Assembly (NCBI GenBank): GCA_947683425.1
Contig: CANTUQ010000076.1
Coordinates: 5,022,001-5,086,000, forward strand
Reading direction: 5' to 3'
DNA length: 64,000 bases
DNA from: Excoecaria cochinchinensis
Taxonomy: Eukaryota > Streptophyta > Magnoliopsida > Malpighiales > Euphorbiaceae
Shown here one piece after another: positions 22,565-34,640 of the stretch. The position numbers were made by a program, and so were the translations under genes. The notes below the pieces were generated by a model. That model was given only the letters and a program-made list of their open reading frames with translations, was not told the DNA's origin and ran no database searches. Position 1 is the stretch's first letter. Every line of letters begins with the position of its first letter.

Positions 22565-25500
22565 TGTAACACCCCCAACTCATACGTGGACGAACCCATC
22601 CGCAATAGAGTAGGAAGCCGTACGAGTAGGTGTGTTACCGGACTGAAGCGAGACAAAGCATACTAAAATACGGAAGAATTTAAAACTTGAGGAGTAGATT
22701 TGGACATGCATATTCCGCAAATGTGCATACACTAAGCAAAAGCATACAGTTGTGAAAACTTACAAGCATACAATAGAAGTTATTCTCCAAACTTCGCTAT
22801 ACAAATATTTACATGGCCCAGAATATTATATAAGTATCTTTACATATTATTACATATACATATTCATCAGAATTACAAAATTCAGGCTACAGAAATTAAA
22901 CAAAATACATCACTTCTAATTCCTATGTGGCCGACTCTGCAGATGCGCGACTCGAACAGAAGCAAACCTGCCACTTGCACGGGAAAAGAACCCGTGCTAA
23001 GCGATAACGCTTAGTGGGGAAAACAAACATAATAATATGGACGGCCATTCACAATGGTCGTCAAGGCAAAATACATTCAAATGGCAATTGTGAATATTCA
23101 AAACATATATCTAAACAGACTTGCATAATAAAGGCATTCATTCGGAAACTCACACATATAATCATATACATATATCAGGAATGGGCCAAAACAGTCATAA
23201 CCCAAAACACGACACCAATGTTATCATGCTGAGCCACATACTCAAGTAAACATCCAAAACACCACACTTCTGCTGCACAACTCAAATACATAGCATATCA
23301 TGCTGTAAACACTCCCATAACGGAGACTGAAGGCATAATCGCATCACTTCACATTCATATCCAAAACCATGCAGAAAGTACGATTACATCTTATATACTT
23401 ACCTTCACAACCGATCTGATTCACATGCTTGTACACAATAAAACCATGCTTAACTCATATTCATAAATACATCGATCGAATCATTTCAAAGCATTCAGAA
23501 ACTAATAACAAATCACATGCCAAGTACGGATAATCATGTTAACTGAAAAGTCATGTTTACTAAATACAGATTTACTTTCTGAAGCCCGTAGTCATATTCA
23601 TATACATATAAACTGATTCTTACTCATTCAGATATCACATTCTGATGACTGTTTCAAAACAGAATAAAACAAACCATTAAAATACCTGCTGACTCATAAT
23701 AGTGGATAACGAGTACGGAGGGAAAGACCTCATGAGGAAACACATAGCCCGATCTCTGACCGGGTAACCCTCAGAGGGAACACATAATATAATGTACCAT
23801 ACAGGTACAAGTCGAAAAGCAACATCATCTTTTTCCACATTCCAAAAACATTTCATATCAAAGGGTTCGCAAGGAACCAGTCGTGGGACCTGATCAGGGT
23901 CCAAGTCATTCAAAGGGCGCTGCAGCTACAAAGACTCTATTAGGCATGCCTAATTATCCACTAGACTGACTCTCGCAGGTCGTGCATAATACAAATCATA
24001 TTTCAAATCACATACTTTATATCATTGTACATAATCAGCAATAGTTGAGACATATGAATAAGTTCATAACATCAAACATGCATCCTACAATTTACACTAT
24101 GAACATAACATGATAATCTTAGAAAAGATCATAAGTATAAATATACATAATACATTCAATTATATTAACATATTTCACAAAATAATCCAATTATAAACCT
24201 AAAAGTGCCACAAGTTCGGAATTCAAACATTGAAATCACCAAAGAAAACTCATTTAACATAACACATCTGTCGCGCTCGCGATGTCTGTCGCGCTCGCGA
24301 CAGAGACAATAGTCTCTTCGCTGTGCGCGCGCGACGGACTTCGCGATCGCGGGAAGGAGAGAAAGGCCCGGCTCTGTCGCGCTCGCGACGGTGTCGCGAT
24401 CGCGACGGAGGACAAGCATTGCTATCGCGGGATCGCGACAAGTCGCGTGCTCGCGATAGCACAGGCCAACAATGTGCTCTGTCGCGATCGCGACGGTTGT
24501 CGCGCTCGCGACAGGGAGCAGACAAGCTATTGCTATCGCGGGCTCACGACGGCATCGCGTGCTCGCGACGGCACAGCATCGACATCACCGGTCTCTGTCG
24601 CGCTCGCGACAGTGTCGCGATCGCGACAGAGTCATGATTCCGAAAATCTGCAGAATTTTGCAAGATTTTTCCTTCCTCAAACTCACCCACAAACACACGA
24701 AACACATCCAAAAGTCTCTTACCTCATCTCCAGCCAGTCACACATTATTGATAACATAATCCAACATTCGTATCAAGTATTTCAATCAAACACGCCATTA
24801 ACAATATCCATATACACAATCTATAATAATAACGTTATTCGTCAATCACCTCAATCGCACTCACATTAATTGCATTCGTACATATGGTACGTCATTCTAA
24901 GGTTACTCACGAGACCATCACATACTAGCACTTATTCATAAACAATCCTTCATAGGATTATATCTATGCTTAATTACTAGTTAAATCACCAATTGAAAAT
25001 GTACTCCTAAGTTTTCCCAACGATAATTACTTGTATAGCCAATTAATTACCCTAAACATGCGTAATAACTGATGGGAAAGATACGGGATTGATCCGGGTC
25101 AATCCTAGACTCAAAAATATAGAAGAAAAGACTCAAAGCATACTTTTCTGTCGCGAGGTCGCGACCCTTGTCGCGCTCGCGACAGAGGCTCGCTTCAGCT
25201 CCCCTAACATACTGCTTTCTACCACCAGTTCGTATCATATAAACCGACCTCTAAACCTCATTTTTAGGAAAAGTATTCTTCTTAACAAATGTTCTCCTAC
25301 GTCTTAGCTTTCAAATGAAATAATTTTCACATCAATTGGATGTCTACAACTCCAGATATGGACTCCACAACCCATACTGGTCAAACAACCCGACACAACA
25401 GGGGCACTACATTTGTAATCAAATTTTCAATGTCCTAGAGCGAGAATTCGTCCAAGGCTATTTCTGAGACATTTAAATTAATGGAAATCATGGTTCTAAA

Positions 25501-26558
25501 GGTTCCAGAATCACATGATTTGGAGTTCTAAAACTCACAATACAGCCTAATTACTGAAGAGAGATCAAATGCATTCCAACCCAGTTTCACCCAAAAACCT
25601 ACTCACATGCACAATTGAGCAATTAAACCAACACTCACTACCATCCTCATCTATCAACAACCACAAAATCAAGAAACTTATACCATACATGAATATATGT
25701 ATATATATAAATTCATATATATAAACATAAAGTTTCCCAAACCTGGATTTGCGATTCAAAACCTCAATCTTCAAGAACCCACTCAATCAAGCCTTAGCTC
25801 CTCTTCAAATCATTCAAAACTCGCACAAACAAACCCAATAATCACTAAACCAAAACTCTAACTTACTCAAATCGAAAGCAAACTAGAAGAAAAAGAAGTT
25901 CAAAACACAATAACCAAAACCTAACCACTTACCTCTTCAACCTTGCTCCCAAACTCTTCCAAAATAGATCCAACTCATACACAACCAAGAGAAAGAATGC
26001 AAGAAATGGGAAAGGGAAAAGAAAAGAGAGAGAACGGGAAGGAGAGGAGGGCCAAACGTGAATCTGCCCCTTTCCATTCTTCTTTTCCTATTTCTCTTTC
26101 TCATTTAGTGCACACACCAACCATTCCACTTGTCACCATCCTAAAGGTCCACTTGTCAAAATCTTCAATCCCACTTTGACTTACTCCTACATGCACCATA
26201 CACTAAACACACACAATTAATTCTTGAATAAATATCTTCAATACACCAAACACCTCTCACACCATATCATTTCTTAGCCCACTCACATCCTACTTCCATA
26301 TACTTCAAGCATACTCTAACAATTCCTTATAAGCCACTTGTCATCATCCTACAAACCCAAGTGTCGCAATCTTATCCAATCACTTCCTACATACCATACA
26401 CATGTTCCACTAGATAATTCATTCACTAAACTTATTTAATTATTTTCTTAGCAATTAAATCCTTATTATCCATATTACTCATGCATAAATTACCAAAATA
26501 CCCTTCACTTAACTGACTTTGCTGCCGATTCCGACTAGGCCCGGTTCGGGGTGTGACA
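22565..26558 (-). repeat. Element C 5' LTR (3994 bp)
   Basis: Same length and content as 17471-21464 at an offset of 5094 bp. Hairpin cassette 22977-23062, palindrome block 23864-23953, TCGCG cluster 24265-24640 with the small cluster at 25146-25192. Confidence 0.95.
24265..24640. repeat. TCGCG inverted-repeat cluster in C 5' LTR
   Basis: Partner of 19171-19545 with the same ~14 units. Several units are perfect here where the sister is altered (CGATCGCGACGG versus CGATCGTGACGG) and the reverse. Confidence 0.9.
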
Positions 26559-26563
26559 TGTAG
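26559..26563 (+). repeat. Target-site duplication of element C, right copy (TGTAG)
   Basis: Matches 17466-17470 and restarts the Tat sequence (TGTAGTCTGGTATTTTGAG…, compare 34,857). Confidence 0.92.
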
Positions 26564-27899
26564 TCTGGTATTTTGAGCCTAATGTTAAATAGCAATCATG
26601 TGTAATGAAATCACACAAAAGCATGTTCATGGATGCAATTATACGCTCAGAGTAATTCTTTTCGTTCGATAAATGTTAATAGTTTCTTTCAAAAAGGTAA
26701 TACATCGTTTCCAATTGAATGTGCACAATTTATCCATTGTTGTTGTGGCCGGCGATGAGGTTTATCCGTGTCACCTAAAAAAAAAGGGTATTAGAGATAA
26801 AAATCGTAAATTGAAGCTCTAAGCAAAAATTATGCCAAAAGGGCAGGGTGAAAATATAGAAACAAGCAGTCTGTCCTATAAAAAATGAAATGAATAAAAG
26901 CCGTTGAATTGGGTTGGGTCCGTTCCAGGCAAAAATTAGGCGTAGGGTTATGTGAAAATCCCCAAAGGGACGCTTTTCTCGCCAAGAAAAGCTGGTGCGA
27001 AAATCCACAAGGGACGCATTATCTTCAAAATAATGACTTTCGACACCTGGAGCGATAAGGCAGCATTACCTCGGACGGTCCCCTTCAGGCAAAGACGCTT
27101 TCAGAGCATTACCTGGGCGATTGACTCTGAGAAGATCATGAGTCAGAGTCCCTAGGCCGAGATGACGCTTTCAGATCCTTGGGGGCATGATCGAACAAAC
27201 TAGGCCATGAATCACTTCGGCCGAGGTTATCGCGCCACGACACCTAGACCACTCGGTTGAATGATGCCGCTTGCATGTCGCATAGCTTATGCACGTTCAC
27301 ATGCATAACTTACCCTTGCATACGGATTTCTTTTGATTTCATAGGAAAGTCTGACGGTTTTACAAACGTACAAGCTGGTGTTTATCAATCACGTTCCTCC
27401 AAGTCTAACGATTTCACACACCAACAAGCTGATGTTTATCAATCATTCAGCCGTGGTTTCACACACCTATAAGCTGGTGTTTATCAATCGCGTTCTTCCA
27501 AGACTGGCAATTTCACACATCGACAAGCTGACGTTTATCAATCGTTCAGCCGTGGTTTCACATGCCTACAAGTTGGTGTTCATCAATCATGTTCTTCAAA
27601 GTCTGACGGTTTCACATGCATAAAAGCTGGTATTTATCAATCATTCAGCTGTGGTTTCACACGCCTAAAAATTGGTGTTTATCAATCACGCAGTTCAACC
27701 GTGATTTCACACATCAACAAGCTAATCACATGACTCAACAATGGTTTTATGAGCCAACAAGCTGGTAAGAAACTAATCATAGCAATCATGGATGACAGCG
27801 CAGTAGGCAACTGCCTTAAGTACGTGTCTCTTTCCTTCTTTTCTGAATTTGGGCTCACCTAGGCACCTAAGTTCTAGGTTCCCCAAAATTGAGGGCAAC
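26564..27899 (+). other. 3' untranslated region of Tat element T2
   Basis: Continuation of the Tat 3' end from 17,470, running to the polypurine tract before the LTR at 27,900 (AAAATTGAGGGCAAC, 27885-27899). It has no coding content; it contains the tandem repeat below. The segment near 26,850 (AAAGGGCAGGGTGAAA) recurs at 35,615 in T3. Confidence 0.75.
27345..27745 (+). repeat. Tandem repeat in Tat 3' untranslated region, ~45-bp units in ~90-bp pairs
   Basis: Eight or so diverged units with the core ACAAGCTGGTGTTTATCAATC, alternating two tails (one with CGTTCTTCCAAGTCTG, one with ATTCAGCCGTGGTTTCACA), giving a ~90-bp higher-order unit. Hypervariable tandem repeats in this position are known for Tat/Ogre elements and can seed satellites. 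Confidence 0.85.
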
Positions 27900-28261
27900 T
27901 GTAGACATCGGGTCCCAAGGCAGTCCAAGATCAGGATTACCCGATGATGAAAGCATCGCCTATTCACAGGCAAAAATGTCAAAGATGATGTTTTCCTTGT
28001 CGAGACGCTCATTTTTTTCATAAAAAATAGACAAATAAATATATATAATAAAAATAAAAAAAAAGTAAAAAAAATTATTAAAAAATTAGGAAGTGTTATT
28101 TTTATATATATCAAAAATTTTTGATTAAAAAATATATATATTTAGAAAAGGAATTAAATTAACTAATTAAAGATAATAAAAAAAAAGGAATTATTCTTAA
28201 AACAAAAGAAGGGAATTTGATTTTTTAAAAATAAATTATTTAGGTGGGATTGCGTGCCCAT

Positions 28262-28298
28262 GTGAGGCCACAACTCATTTTATGAGTTGCGGCCTCAC
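28262..28298. repeat. GAGGCC inverted repeat in Tat LTR
   Basis: GTGAGGCCACAACTCAT and ATGAGTTGCGGCCTCAC flank TTT; one mismatch. Homologous to 10,823-10,915, where two copies stand in tandem. Confidence 0.8.
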
Positions 28299-28770
28299 AC
28301 GAGGTCGCACCTCCCGCTGCCCAGTCGCTTTCCACCTGCAAAAAAAATGATTTTGGGACTGAAAAAAAAATTTGTTTATTGACTTTTGGCAAAGAGGAGT
28401 AGGAAAGGGGTTTTGTCTTTTTCCATTTTGGGAGGACAAAAAAAAAATTAAAATGATGACTTTGTCTTCATTTTTAGAGGGGCTACTTCCACAATAGAAA
28501 AGGAAGGTTTTTCTCATTGAAAACAAAGGGCAGACGAGGGAGCAAAAAAAAGGGTTGCAAAAAATCTGAGATTCAACTTTTCTTCTCCTACAAAGTTTTA
28601 TTCTTGCTTTGGATTGAGCGAGGAAAATTAATTTCCTTGGCTTGATCACTCCATTAAAATCATTTTTTTTATTCTTTTTTGTATTAAAAATTAGGTTTTC
28701 TCAAATATTTTTATCGTTTTGCCACCGAAAAATCAGCAAGGAGGACAGATTAGGACATCACTTCTCCGCT

Positions 28771-28779
28771 CTATAAATT
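28771..28779 (+). promoter_or_regulatory. Candidate TATA box of Tat LTR
   Basis: CTATAAATT, conserved in position with 11,380-11,388. Confidence 0.5.
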
Positions 28780-28989
28780 CTGAGGGTAAACATTCTGGGA
28801 TCCATTTTCATTTCATTTTGTTTATCATTATTATTGTTAATATTGTTGATTTTTGCTATCATTATCATGTTTATCATATATTCCTATTATTTTTGATGTG
28901 ATTATCATTATTGTTGATGTGTTTCTTATGGTTTTGACTTGATTATTATTATTGTTATTTATCACTCTTATTATCATGGCTAACGTGGT

Positions 28990-29420
<431 letters not shown>

Positions 29421-30394
29421 TCTTAGTTTTTTGCATGACTTATTTTTAATTTTCTTTGCACATGAATTATTTGTATATTGAATTGGCATGTCTAATTTAA
29501 CCCATTTTATTTCATACACATGTGTTAATTATTTTTGCTTGTTCTCTGGCTTTTATATATGTTTGTTTGATTGTAAAATTATTACTAATATTTTTATCAT
29601 TGTCCTTTCTTACTTAGGGTTTAAATGCAATTTTCCTTGTGTGAGCATTGTCGTGACCACACGGAGGGGTCATGATGCATAGGGGACTATACCGTTGGGT
29701 GAGACCTTTCCTATCCCTCATTTGTATGATTGTGTTTTGTTGTTGTAAATAAAAATGCTTATTTTTTATTTATACACGCGCGAGATAAAACATCACAAAA
29801 ATATTTCTATAACCAAATTGGATTTTCACTAATAAATTTGGATCAATATCCTTAATTTTAGCCAAGGAATGCAAAATGCCATGAATTAAAATGAATAGTT
29901 AAATTTTCTAAAAATGGGATCACCCATCCTGGTTTTCAATCCAACAATCTAAACAACTCTTCGATCCCTCTTTAATTGAGTGTGAAGGAACCAATGTTCT
30001 TGAACTAAATAAATATCTCGATTTATGTATGTCATTTTCTATATTTGACGTTGTTTTGTTTGTTTTAAATTTATGTTCATATACCTTGTGGGCCCTTGTA
30101 ATTAATTATTGTTTTGGGCAATTTTCCTTAGCTTTTCTTTTCATTTGGGATTGTATTCTGTCCCAATTTTCCATCTTTTAAATGATGTGCTTGGCGTGTT
30201 TACCACTTTTCTATATCGCTTTATTTACCGCTTTATTTACCGCTTTCTTTACAGCTTTTATTTACTACTTTTCGAATGCTTGCAATGCGCATTTAAATTA
30301 AATGTATTAATCGCGTGAGATAAGAGATAGAATTTTATGAATCTAAAATCTCATTTATAATTAACCAAGACATAAATAAGAGTGAAGGTCCGAA

Positions 30395-30880
30395 CACCGT
30401 CTATGGTTTAGACCATAGAGGTTAGATGACCTTTCCCAATTTCTCGTAAATTTGGTGGCGACTCCAAAATACCTCAAAGGTGGCTAAAGGTGTCATGAGA
30501 CTAGATGATCGTTCTAATGTTCTATTGGAAGGAGGTGTCCAAAATGTCTCTTGATGCCCAAGATCAAAAGACGCAAACTAATCCCTCGATCCCTAAAAGC
30601 GGGTCTCGCCTACGAGGGCCTTTGCTAGGTTCGTCATCACAGTGTCCAAAATATCTCTGGTTTGCCCAAAATAGATGCATATGCATCGTCTTAGGCTTCA
30701 TGAGCTTAGATGATCTTTCCATTGTTCTATTAGAAGGAGGCGTCCAAAATATCTCTGAGAGCCAAAAATAGACACACATGCGCTGTCTGAGGCTTAGTAA
30801 GGCTAGACGACTTATCCCAATATTTTATTAGGTGGTGACTCCAAAACACCTCCTTGTTGCCCAAAATAAACGCCCTTGTA
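30395..30880 (+). repeat. ~110-bp degenerate tandem repeats at 3' end of Tat LTR
   Basis: About four units sharing TTAGATGATC-TTCCAATGTTCTATT-GGAGGCGTCCAAAATATCTC-TTGCCCAAAATA. The same family of units occurs at 10,310-10,468 and, inverted, at 46,085-46,350. Confidence 0.75.
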
Positions 30881-30960
30881 ATCTCTTACAAGTTCTATGA
30901 ACCCCTCTCGAATACCCTAAAAGAGGATCTTCGGGGCCCCTGGGTTTGGCGCGCGTCACA

Positions 30961-30980
30961 GTGATGACTCTACTGGGGAC
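30961..30980 (+). other. Tat/Ogre-type primer-binding site
   Basis: GTGATGACTCTACTGGGGAC directly follows the LTR end. It is close to the TGGCGACTCTGCTGGGGAC form common in Tat/Ogre elements, which I recall as complementary to a tRNA-Arg; the first bases are altered. Confidence 0.65.
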
Positions 30981-31990
30981 TTTATGACTTTGCTCTAAAA
31001 GTGCCTCGGTTAAAATATATAATTCAATTTTTAAAACCTAAAATTCTATCTCTTTTCAAATATTGCATTGCATCATTTTAGAGCCTTTGGATTATGCTAG
31101 TTTGTAACCTTATTCTACCCTGGCTCATTCCCAAAGCATGACCCTATATTTACTCAATGTAGGGAAGTGTTAAGGATAATCACCAGCCCGAATGTAGTAA
31201 CTCTTGGTATATCAAATGGAAATCCAATCAGTCATTATGCTTGTGATGAGCTATATCCATTGGTAGAGACCATGCTTAGGTAGCCCTAAAGTAACATCAC
31301 CCGGACCAAAGCTCATGTAATGGCAGTAGATACTTCCCCTAGGTGAAACGAAACATAATACGATGCTTGTGATGTGGGCTATTACGTATTACACAAAATC
31401 AAGCAAATTAAGTGATCCTCTATCAAAGGCTTTCATGCCTCGGTAGGTTCACCTTAATTCGATTGAATTGTTCGGGTATGTAATTGCCAAAACCCATACG
31501 CACGTGCTTTAAATTAAGAGTGTTTTGCTACCGGTTTCTTGCCATGTACCATGCGCATTCATAAGGTCCCCTGTTGACCAATGGATTAAGCCCACCTAAA
31601 AAAGAGACCGCATGACCTTGAGTGTGAGAGAAACAAGGGTGCAAGGATCTACTTGCTTGCATGTGGTTGTGAATGTTGTACAACATACTCACACATTATG
31701 TGTCATTCATGCACACGTAAAGTAATAAAAAAGAAAAACAAAATTTCTTGTGCATTTCATTCTGCTTGTCTACATTCTCTTCTGTGCACACAATTCTCAC
31801 ATGTACATATCATCATGTGCATAAATTTAGTCCATGTATAACGCGATCATGCATTACATGTCATTCATTCATAATTCTAACTCCCTAATTTTTTAGCCAC
31901 TATAGAGAATTTGCTTGGGTGGTTTAAGGATTCCGATAGTTGTCTAAAGAGCAAATCAAAGGTTGGGCTGGTTGACAGATATCTAACCAG
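30981..31990 (+). other. Tat leader region, no coding content recognised
   Basis: About 1 kb between the primer site and gag. I see no protein domain on either strand; the 62-codon frame at 31653 has no support. Mostly moderately AT-rich unique-looking sequence. Confidence 0.6.
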
Positions 31991-33060
31991 GCATTAAGAA
32001 TGGTTGTACCTTTGCAACAGACTAAACAGACTCATGCCCTAATTGCCCAAGAGATGGACAGAAAGCTTGAAGAGGTTGAAAAAAGGTTATTGGCCATGAT
32101 CAAAGAAAGAATAGATGCCATAGCGCTCATTCTTCAAGCTCTGTTTATGGCAACCACCCTTAACCAGGTTGAGCTCACCACGGTCAATAAAGCTTATGCA
32201 ACGACGGTCATAATGTTTTCGTCCACTTATGAGCCTAGGGGCAAGGCGTTACATGACTTACCAGTTGGGTAAGTGGGAAAAGCAAAAGGACTAAAGCCTT
32301 TACAGTCAATGGGCCTTCCTAGTTCCTCAAGCACTGAAAGGAAACTAGCTGATCTTAAAGAAGGGATTATGAAGTCCAATGTTACAACTACCCGGGCACC
32401 TCTCAATAGGACTATTACTGGCCCCGCAAGTGTAGGAGTTGGTTGATGTGATAATAGTAGTGGTACTTGAAGGATAGGGAAGGTACAAACAATTAAGATG
32501 ACTCAGAGGCGCTACACGAATTTGGGTAGACCATTGTTTTGGGTCCTCGAGAGGCTGATGAAGAAGGGAATGTTACAGCTGATGCCTACTAAGCCTGCCA
32601 GAAACCAGGGGCAGTCCCATCACAGGGAGGATCAGTATTGCGCCTTCCACTAGCACACTGGGCATGTGAAGGATAATTGTCCGAGGTTGAGGCATGAGAT
32701 GCAGGATCTGATCGATAGTAAGCAGGTCATAGGTCCTGAGCACCGAGGAGGTAATCATGGGAACTCGAGTCTTGATGATGATAGTGCAAGAGGTGTTGGA
32801 GCCACCAAGATTTCAACCGTTAGAACTACTCAAGGCTACTATACCATATGGGATAAGCCTTTATCTGAGCATCTCTTTTATTTTATTGACAAGGGGAAGT
32901 TACAGCCGAAGCCTGCGAAACCTGCCAAGAGCCACGGGCATCCTAGCCATCGAGCGGATCAGTATTGTGCCTACCATTAGCATACCGGGCATGAGACTGA
33001 TGAATATTAAAGTCTGAGGAGACAAGTTCAATACCTCATTGAAGAGGAGCTGAGAGGTGG
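31991..33060 (+). pseudogene. gag: Tat-type gag (T3), decayed, with duplicated zinc-finger segment
   Basis: The N-terminal part (32000-32272) reads MVVPLQQTKQTHALIAQEMD with a helical KLEEVEKRLLAM stretch. After several frame breaks, the C-terminal part has the Tat gag signature QRRYTNLGRPLFWVLERL, then the motif YCAFH..TGH....C.RLRH.MQDLID (32,620-32,720). A second copy, YCAYH..TGHETDEY.SLRRQVQYLI, lies at 32,905-33,030, preceded by the same KPA(R/K) lead-in. Both copies have TAG directly after the histidine, where related gags usually have Gln. Not functional. Confidence 0.75.
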
Positions 33061-33399
33061 GGAAGACAGTTCTCGTAGGTGATAATGGACCATCAACTAT
33101 AACACCTGTGCTAGCAGAAGTGGGAAGAAGATAGCTATTTAAATGTTCTTTTTATTTTAGAACTATTTGATAATGACATTTTAATTCTAGTTTTTATTAA
33201 ATAAAATGAATGGTTTTTGCTTATTTGTGTGATGTCTCTCATGATTTCACTGTGCATAATCTTGATCACGACTCATTCATATTTGACATTGATTCAACTG
33301 ATGCCATTTCATTTAATCTTGGAGACTTTGGAGAACCCAAAGAAAATCTTGATAACATTTGTAACTCCTGAAGAGAGATTAAAATTTGAGAGAAAAAAA

Positions 33400-33700
33400 A
33401 ATGCGGGGAAGTCTTTGCTTGGACCTACGAAGACATGCTGGGAGATGATCGCAAAGTCATCGAACACACTATGCCAGCATGTCACGATCATGGACAAGTC
33501 ACGCAGAAGCTCAGAAGACTCAGGCCGGAAGGGGTAAAAAAGGTTAAGAGGAGAGATCAATAAGAAAAAATGGAGCAAAATTTCTTATTGAAGTGCAATG
33601 CCCGGCTGGGTTGATCAATGTTGTCCCCAATGGTTAAGAAGGGAAGTATGTGTATGTGTAAAACTATTAGGATTTGAACAAAGCCTATCCAAAAAAAAAG
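33400..33700 (+). pseudogene. pol: Tat-type RT N-terminal fragment (T3)
   Basis: Across two frames: LGDDRKVIEHTMPACHDHGQ, VTQKLRRLRPEG, KVKREINK, and the DLNKAYP box near 33,670. These match the stretch before the RT fingers in Tat elements. The fragment stops at a poly-A/AGAGAAGGAAA segment and a TA microsatellite. Confidence 0.7.
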
Positions 33701-33706
33701 AGAAGG

Positions 33707-33708
<2 letters not shown>

Positions 33709-33738
<30 letters not shown>
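33709..33738. repeat. (TA)n microsatellite inside Tat pol, flanked by AGAGAAGGAAA copies
   Basis: About 15 TA units. The bases AAAAGAGAAGGAAA stand on both sides (33,697-33,709 and 33,737-33,751), suggesting a small duplication at a rearrangement point. Confidence 0.8.
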
Positions 33739-33743
<5 letters not shown>

Positions 33744-33754
33744 GAAGGAAAGAA

Positions 33755-33860
33755 TTAATATGTAGATCTAGCAAAGTCATCCTTGGAGCAAGCTTTGTTC
33801 AAATGCTGTTGATCTACACATACCCGTACTTTGCCATTATTCTTGACTTTCGAAAAGGAC
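33755..33860 (-). pseudogene. pol: Inverted Tat RT fragment
   Basis: Read on the minus strand: NGKVRVCVDQQHLNKACSKDDFARS, the RT finger motif that should follow DLNKA in the plus-strand copy. So the RT box is present twice, once in each orientation, on either side of the TA repeat. Confidence 0.72.
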
Positions 33861-33889
33861 CAAAAGGGTTATATTGACTTACAATGGAT

Positions 33890-34640
33890 ACGGATTGCTC
33901 GAGCTTGGGAATAGATATCATAGGGGAGGTGTGCCCTACGGCCTTCGATAGACAAGTTCATCGAAAGGAATCCGATATGTCGATATGGTCTCCCGCACCA
34001 CGTCATGTTCAAGGACAGGTGGCAGTTTATGGCTAAGGCTAGGGAGTTGCTCCAGAGTATGGCATTGAGCACCACAAGTCCTCTCTGCATCGCCCTCAAA
34101 CCAATAGGGCAGGAGAGGCCGCTAATAAGAAGATGTTGGTCAATATGGTTCGAAACTACATGGGTTATGCAAAGAAATGGCCTTTTGAACTTCATGGTTA
34201 GAGAACCACTGTCGGAACCTCCGCAAGAGTCACGCTTTATTCCTTGAGATATGGGGCAGAAGCAGTACTGCCGGTCGAAGCAGAGCTCAAATCTTTAAGG
34301 GCAGTCACGGAAGCTCAGATTCCAGAAACCGACTGGGCGTAGCAGCAGCTACAGTAGTTAAGCACGTTAGACGAGAATAGGTTGTGGGATTATTATCACA
34401 GCCAGATCTATCAGGAAATCCTTTGTTCGATCATTTGGGAAAAAATTAGAAAGAACCCATTGAAAGAGGGAGGTTTAGTCCGAATGTTCCAGACGGATGA
34501 GGTAAATTTTGAGCAGCGTTTGAAGACCCATTTGTTCTTGAAAAGTTATTATCCAAGGGAGTAGCATTCCGATAGAAAGTGATGGAAACGAGCACGAAGA
34601 ACCATTTAGCATCGATAGACTCAAGGAGTTCCATGGCTAA
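33890..34640 (+). pseudogene. pol: Tat-type integrase C-terminal half (T3)
   Basis: In one frame with a few stops: YGIEHHKSSLHRPQTNRAGE (catalytic-Glu region), AANKKMLVNMVRNYMGYAKKWPFELHG, TTVGTSARVTLYSLRYGAEAVLPVEAEL, then the tail LWDYYHSQIYQE (34,380). These are Tat/Ogre integrase signatures. RNase H and the first part of integrase are missing. The tail merges into the pol end shared with 17,168-17,470. Confidence 0.75.

Larger units (their letters stand above)
17471..26558 (-). mobile_element. Element C: young non-autonomous gypsy element with two 3994-bp LTRs
   Basis: Two near-identical LTRs (17471-21464 and 22565-26558) flank an interior of 1100 bp. The interior has a polypurine tract, a pol-terminus remnant, a short gag start and an initiator-Met primer site, but no protease, RT or integrase. 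I count about 22 differences between the LTRs by eye (~0.55%), which at usual plant rates means a few hundred thousand years. It must have moved with proteins from another element. This fits the LARD class (large retrotransposon derivative). Confidence 0.93.
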
